Source: Nostocales cyanobacterium HT-58-2
GTDB taxonomy: Bacteria; Cyanobacteriota; Cyanobacteriia; Cyanobacteriales; Nostocaceae
Assembly: GCA_002163975.1 (NCBI GenBank)
Contig: CP019636.1
Span: 5,335,501 to 5,399,500, forward strand
Reading direction: 5' to 3'
Length of the DNA stretch: 64,000 nucleotides
Shown: positions 61,880-64,000 of the stretch, piece by piece
Position numbering within the stretch: position 1 is the stretch's first letter
Layout: every line of letters starts with the position of its first letter
Position numbers and translations under genes: made by a program
Notes under the pieces: generated by a model
What the model was told of the DNA's origin: nothing
Seen by the model: only the letters and a program-made list of their open reading frames with translations
Databases searched by the model: none

Positions 61880-62737
61880 TTGTTGCGAACAATGCGAGGA
61901 GTTGTCCGAAAAGCTCTAAAGCTGAGGAGCATCCTACCAATTAGTGAACAGTGGTGGGCAAAGTTCGATTTACTAAGAACTTTAGTGCGACGGGATTTGG
62001 AAGCACGCTACAAAGGTTCTGTGTTAGGGAATTTATGGCCTTTGCTGAATCAACTATCCCAGCTACTGATTTACACTTACGTCTTTTCGATTGTGCTGAG
62101 GGTAAAGCTGAGCCTCAAAGGTTTACCAGAAAATAATTTTACCTTTGGTTTGTGGCTATTTGCAGGGCTACTGCCTTGGATTGCTTTTAGTGGTGGCTTG
62201 ATGCAGGCGTCTTCTTCAGTTATAGGACAGCCGAATTTGGTCAAGAAGGTTGTATTCCCCTTGTCTTTATTACCACTAGTGCCAATTTTATCAACGTTTG
62301 TTGAAAGTTCTTTTGGTTTAATGGCGTTGATTTTTTTTGTGGCACTACAAAGTCATACTTTACATACGACTTTGGCGCTGTTACCGTTGGTTTGGCTACC
62401 ACAGCTTTTGTTGACATCAGGCTTAGGTTATTTGACAGCAGGGCTGACGGTATTTCTGCGAGACATACCGCAGACTTTAGGAGTCATTTTGCAGCTTTGG
62501 TTGTATCTCACGCCAATTGTTTATCCAGCATCGTCCATACCACCAGAATTTCGGGAATGGGTGTTTTGGTTAAATCCCTTGACGGCTATTGCTGAAGTTT
62601 ATCGTGACTTAATTTTAGTTGGGGAAGTGAAACATTGGGGCGAATGGGGAGTTGCTTCTATCTTTTCTATGGTTGTATTTTGTTGCGGTTTTTGGGTGTA
62701 TAAGCGTTTGCGTCCAGCTTTTGCTGATGTCTTGTAG
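61880..62737 (+). CDS. ABC-2 type polysaccharide export permease, TTG start
   Basis: A 285-residue membrane permease of the ABC-2/Wzm type. The start at TTG 61880 is supported by GAGGAAG six bases upstream; an ATG 12 bases further on is the alternative. The polar N-terminal part (RDLEARYKGSVLGNLWPLLN) is the family signature, followed by about six membrane spans (TFGLWLFAGLLPWIAFSGGL, VVFPLSLLPLVPILSTFVES, and others). Such proteins pair with a Wzt ATPase to export O-antigen, teichoic-acid-like or exopolysaccharide chains. No ATPase gene is in view; it may lie to the right. The neighbouring gmd gene supports a surface-polysaccharide locus. Confidence 0.9.
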   Translation: MLRTMRGVVRKALKLRSILPISEQWWAKFDLLRTLVRRDLEARYKGSVLGNLWPLLNQLSQLLIYTYVFSIVLRVKLSLKGLPENNFTFGLWLFAGLLPWIAFSGGLMQASSSVIGQPNLVKKVVFPLSLLPLVPILSTFVESSFGLMALIFFVALQSHTLHTTLALLPLVWLPQLLLTSGLGYLTAGLTVFLRDIPQTLGVILQLWLYLTPIVYPASSIPPEFREWVFWLNPLTAIAEVYRDLILVGEVKHWGEWGVASIFSMVVFCCGFWVYKRLRPAFADVL

Positions 62738-62833
62738 CAAAACGCTACTGCTCAACGGAGCAAAAATCCAACTTATGTCGTAGCATCATCAATTAGGTAT
62801 TTTACTCTTCAAAATTTATAGGACGAGGAAAGC

Positions 62834-63913
62834 ATGACTCAGCGTAAGCGAGCACTGATTACCGGGATTACAGGGCAAGACGGTTCTTATCTCAGCGAAT
62901 TCCTTTTGGAGAAGGGCTACGAAGTTCACGGGATCATTCGCCGTACCTCGACTTTTAATACTGATCGTATCGACCACATTTACATTGATCCGCACAGTGA
63001 GGATGCACAACTATTTCTGCACTATGGGGATTTGACTGATGGGACGACGCTACGACGCATCTTGGAGCAGGTGCAACCAGTTGAAATTTACAATCTGGGA
63101 GCACAATCCCATGTAAAGGTCAGCTTTGACTCACCTGAGTATACAGTTGATGCTGTAGGTATGGGAACATTGCGGTTGCTGGAGGCAGTTCGAGATTATC
63201 AGCAGCGCACAGGGATTGAAGTTCGCTTTTACCAAGCAGGTTCGTCAGAAATGTATGGTAAGGCGCAGGCGATACCGCAGAATGAGACGACTCCGTTCTA
63301 TCCTCGTAGTCCTTACGCCTGTGCAAAGGTTTATGCTCACTGGCAGACTGTCAATTATCGCGAATCATACGGTTTGTTTGCCTGTAATGGAATTTTGTTC
63401 AATCATGAGTCACCAAGGCGCGGAGAAACTTTTGTGACACGTAAGATTACGCGGGCTGTGGCGCGAATTTTAGCAGGCAAGCAGAAAAAGTTGTACATGG
63501 GCAATTTGGATGCCAAGCGAGATTGGGGGTATGCAAAGGATTACGTGCAGGCAATGTGGCTGATGTTGCAGCAGGAAAAACCAGATGATTACGTAGTTGC
63601 AACAGGCGAAACTCACTCTGTGCGAGATTTTCTAGCTATTGCCTTTAAATACGTCAATCTCAATTGGGAAAATTATGTAGATTTTGATGAGCGATATTTG
63701 CGCCCAGCAGAAGTTGAACTGTTGATTGGAGATGCAACTAAAGCAAAGCGTCAGTTGGGGTGGGAACCGACAGTGACATTTGAAGATTTAGTGAAGTTGA
63801 TGGTTGAGGCAGATTTGCAAGCTTTAGGTTTACCCTCTCCTAATGGGAATGGACACTTTGCAGTGCAAGATAACGCTATTATTCGACAAAATTTGGTCAG
63901 TTTTATGTCTTAA
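62834..63913 (+). CDS. gmd: GDP-mannose 4,6-dehydratase
   Basis: A 359-residue short-chain-dehydrogenase fold enzyme. It converts GDP-mannose to GDP-4-keto-6-deoxymannose, the precursor of GDP-fucose, rhamnose and related sugars. Signatures: the NADP site ALITGITGQDGSYLSEFLLE, the long conserved RRTSTFNTDRIDHIYIDPH, QSHVKVSFDSPEYT, the catalytic GSSEMYGKAQ (Thr/Ser and Glu region) and YPRSPYACAKVYAHWQTVNY (Tyr and Lys), then NHESPRRGETFVTRKI. GAGGAAAGC precedes the ATG. It is cytosolic, in line with the permease 100 bp upstream. A sugar-reductase or glycosyltransferase gene is expected beyond the window edge. Confidence 0.97.
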   Translation: MTQRKRALITGITGQDGSYLSEFLLEKGYEVHGIIRRTSTFNTDRIDHIYIDPHSEDAQLFLHYGDLTDGTTLRRILEQVQPVEIYNLGAQSHVKVSFDSPEYTVDAVGMGTLRLLEAVRDYQQRTGIEVRFYQAGSSEMYGKAQAIPQNETTPFYPRSPYACAKVYAHWQTVNYRESYGLFACNGILFNHESPRRGETFVTRKITRAVARILAGKQKKLYMGNLDAKRDWGYAKDYVQAMWLMLQQEKPDDYVVATGETHSVRDFLAIAFKYVNLNWENYVDFDERYLRPAEVELLIGDATKAKRQLGWEPTVTFEDLVKLMVEADLQALGLPSPNGNGHFAVQDNAIIRQNLVSFMS

Positions 63914-63969
63914 TTGATGAATTCTGATTGAGATGATGAATAAATATCTTACGAGTATACCTATGTGCC

Positions 63970-64000
63970 ATGAATGAGAAAATTGCAATAGCTCTAAAAA
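63970..64000 (+). CDS. Possible start of a further gene, cut by the window edge
   Basis: ATG at 63970 opens a frame (MNEKIAIALK) that runs to the right edge without a stop. It is on the same strand as gmd, 57 bp downstream, and could be the next gene of the polysaccharide locus. Ten codons are too few for any family call. Confidence 0.35.
   Translation, partial: MNEKIAIALK

Overview
The window reads as chromosomal DNA of a filamentous, heterocyst-type (Nostocales-like) cyanobacterium. The grounds are chlorophyll synthase (chlG), the cytochrome b6f subunit PetP, a PucC/BCD-type pigment-protein carrier, a CAAD-domain protein, a Get3d-type ATPase with a crystallin-like tail, a KaiB-like fold, PEP-CTERM proteins, many pentapeptide-repeat proteins, hybrid histidine kinases, and frequent GCGATCGC (HIP1-like) octamers. 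The genus cannot be fixed from the sequence. No rRNA, tRNA, CRISPR array or intact insertion sequence was seen.

Layout. 1-8.4 kb: a tandem pair of PEP-CTERM-type surface proteins (the first cut by the window edge), an FAD amine oxidoreductase, a subtilisin with a free-standing propeptide-like gene behind it, a coiled-coil membrane protein, and a further PEP-CTERM protein with a TTG start. 8.5-17.4 kb: ilvD, three pentapeptide-repeat proteins around a tenA gene, and a giant membrane-anchored repeat protein. 18.3-21.9 kb: a + strand stress/envelope cluster (YflT-like protein, BON lipoprotein, CAAD protein, acidic hydrophilic protein). 21.9-27.7 kb: HAD phosphatase, CPA2 antiporter with two USP domains, and a lipid-kinase/phosphoesterase pair. 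27.8-35 kb: a stressosome operon (rsbR-rsbS-rsbT-rsbX-like) running into two hybrid histidine kinases. 35.4-40.3 kb: hemC, glgA, an M23 peptidase and a peptidoglycan-binding protein. 40.7-48.9 kb: a sensor kinase, wecB, a small membrane protein, pilT, a KaiB-like protein and an aldo/keto reductase.

49.2-52.7 kb holds the most attractive candidate system. A 127-residue TIR protein keeps the catalytic-type glutamate and overlaps by 4 nt a 1051-residue protein built as degenerate TIR, NACHT ATPase and HEAT repeats. This looks like a two-gene NLR-type immune module, probably antiphage, in which a pseudo-TIR sensor may call on a separate TIR NADase. It is followed by a 42-bp-unit tandem array and small inverted-repeat elements.

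53.5-64 kb: the PucC-like carrier, an inositol-phosphatase family enzyme, a ChaN-like protein, a medium-chain dehydrogenase, chlG, a Get3d-type ATPase, petP, an ABC-2 export permease and gmd. The last two open an exopolysaccharide/O-antigen locus that runs off the right edge.

Non-coding signals. There are two tandem arrays built on 21-bp half-units (two DNA turns), several roughly 65-90 bp elements with inverted ends, and several convincing intrinsic terminators. All family names come from recognised motifs and protein architecture; no database search was possible.
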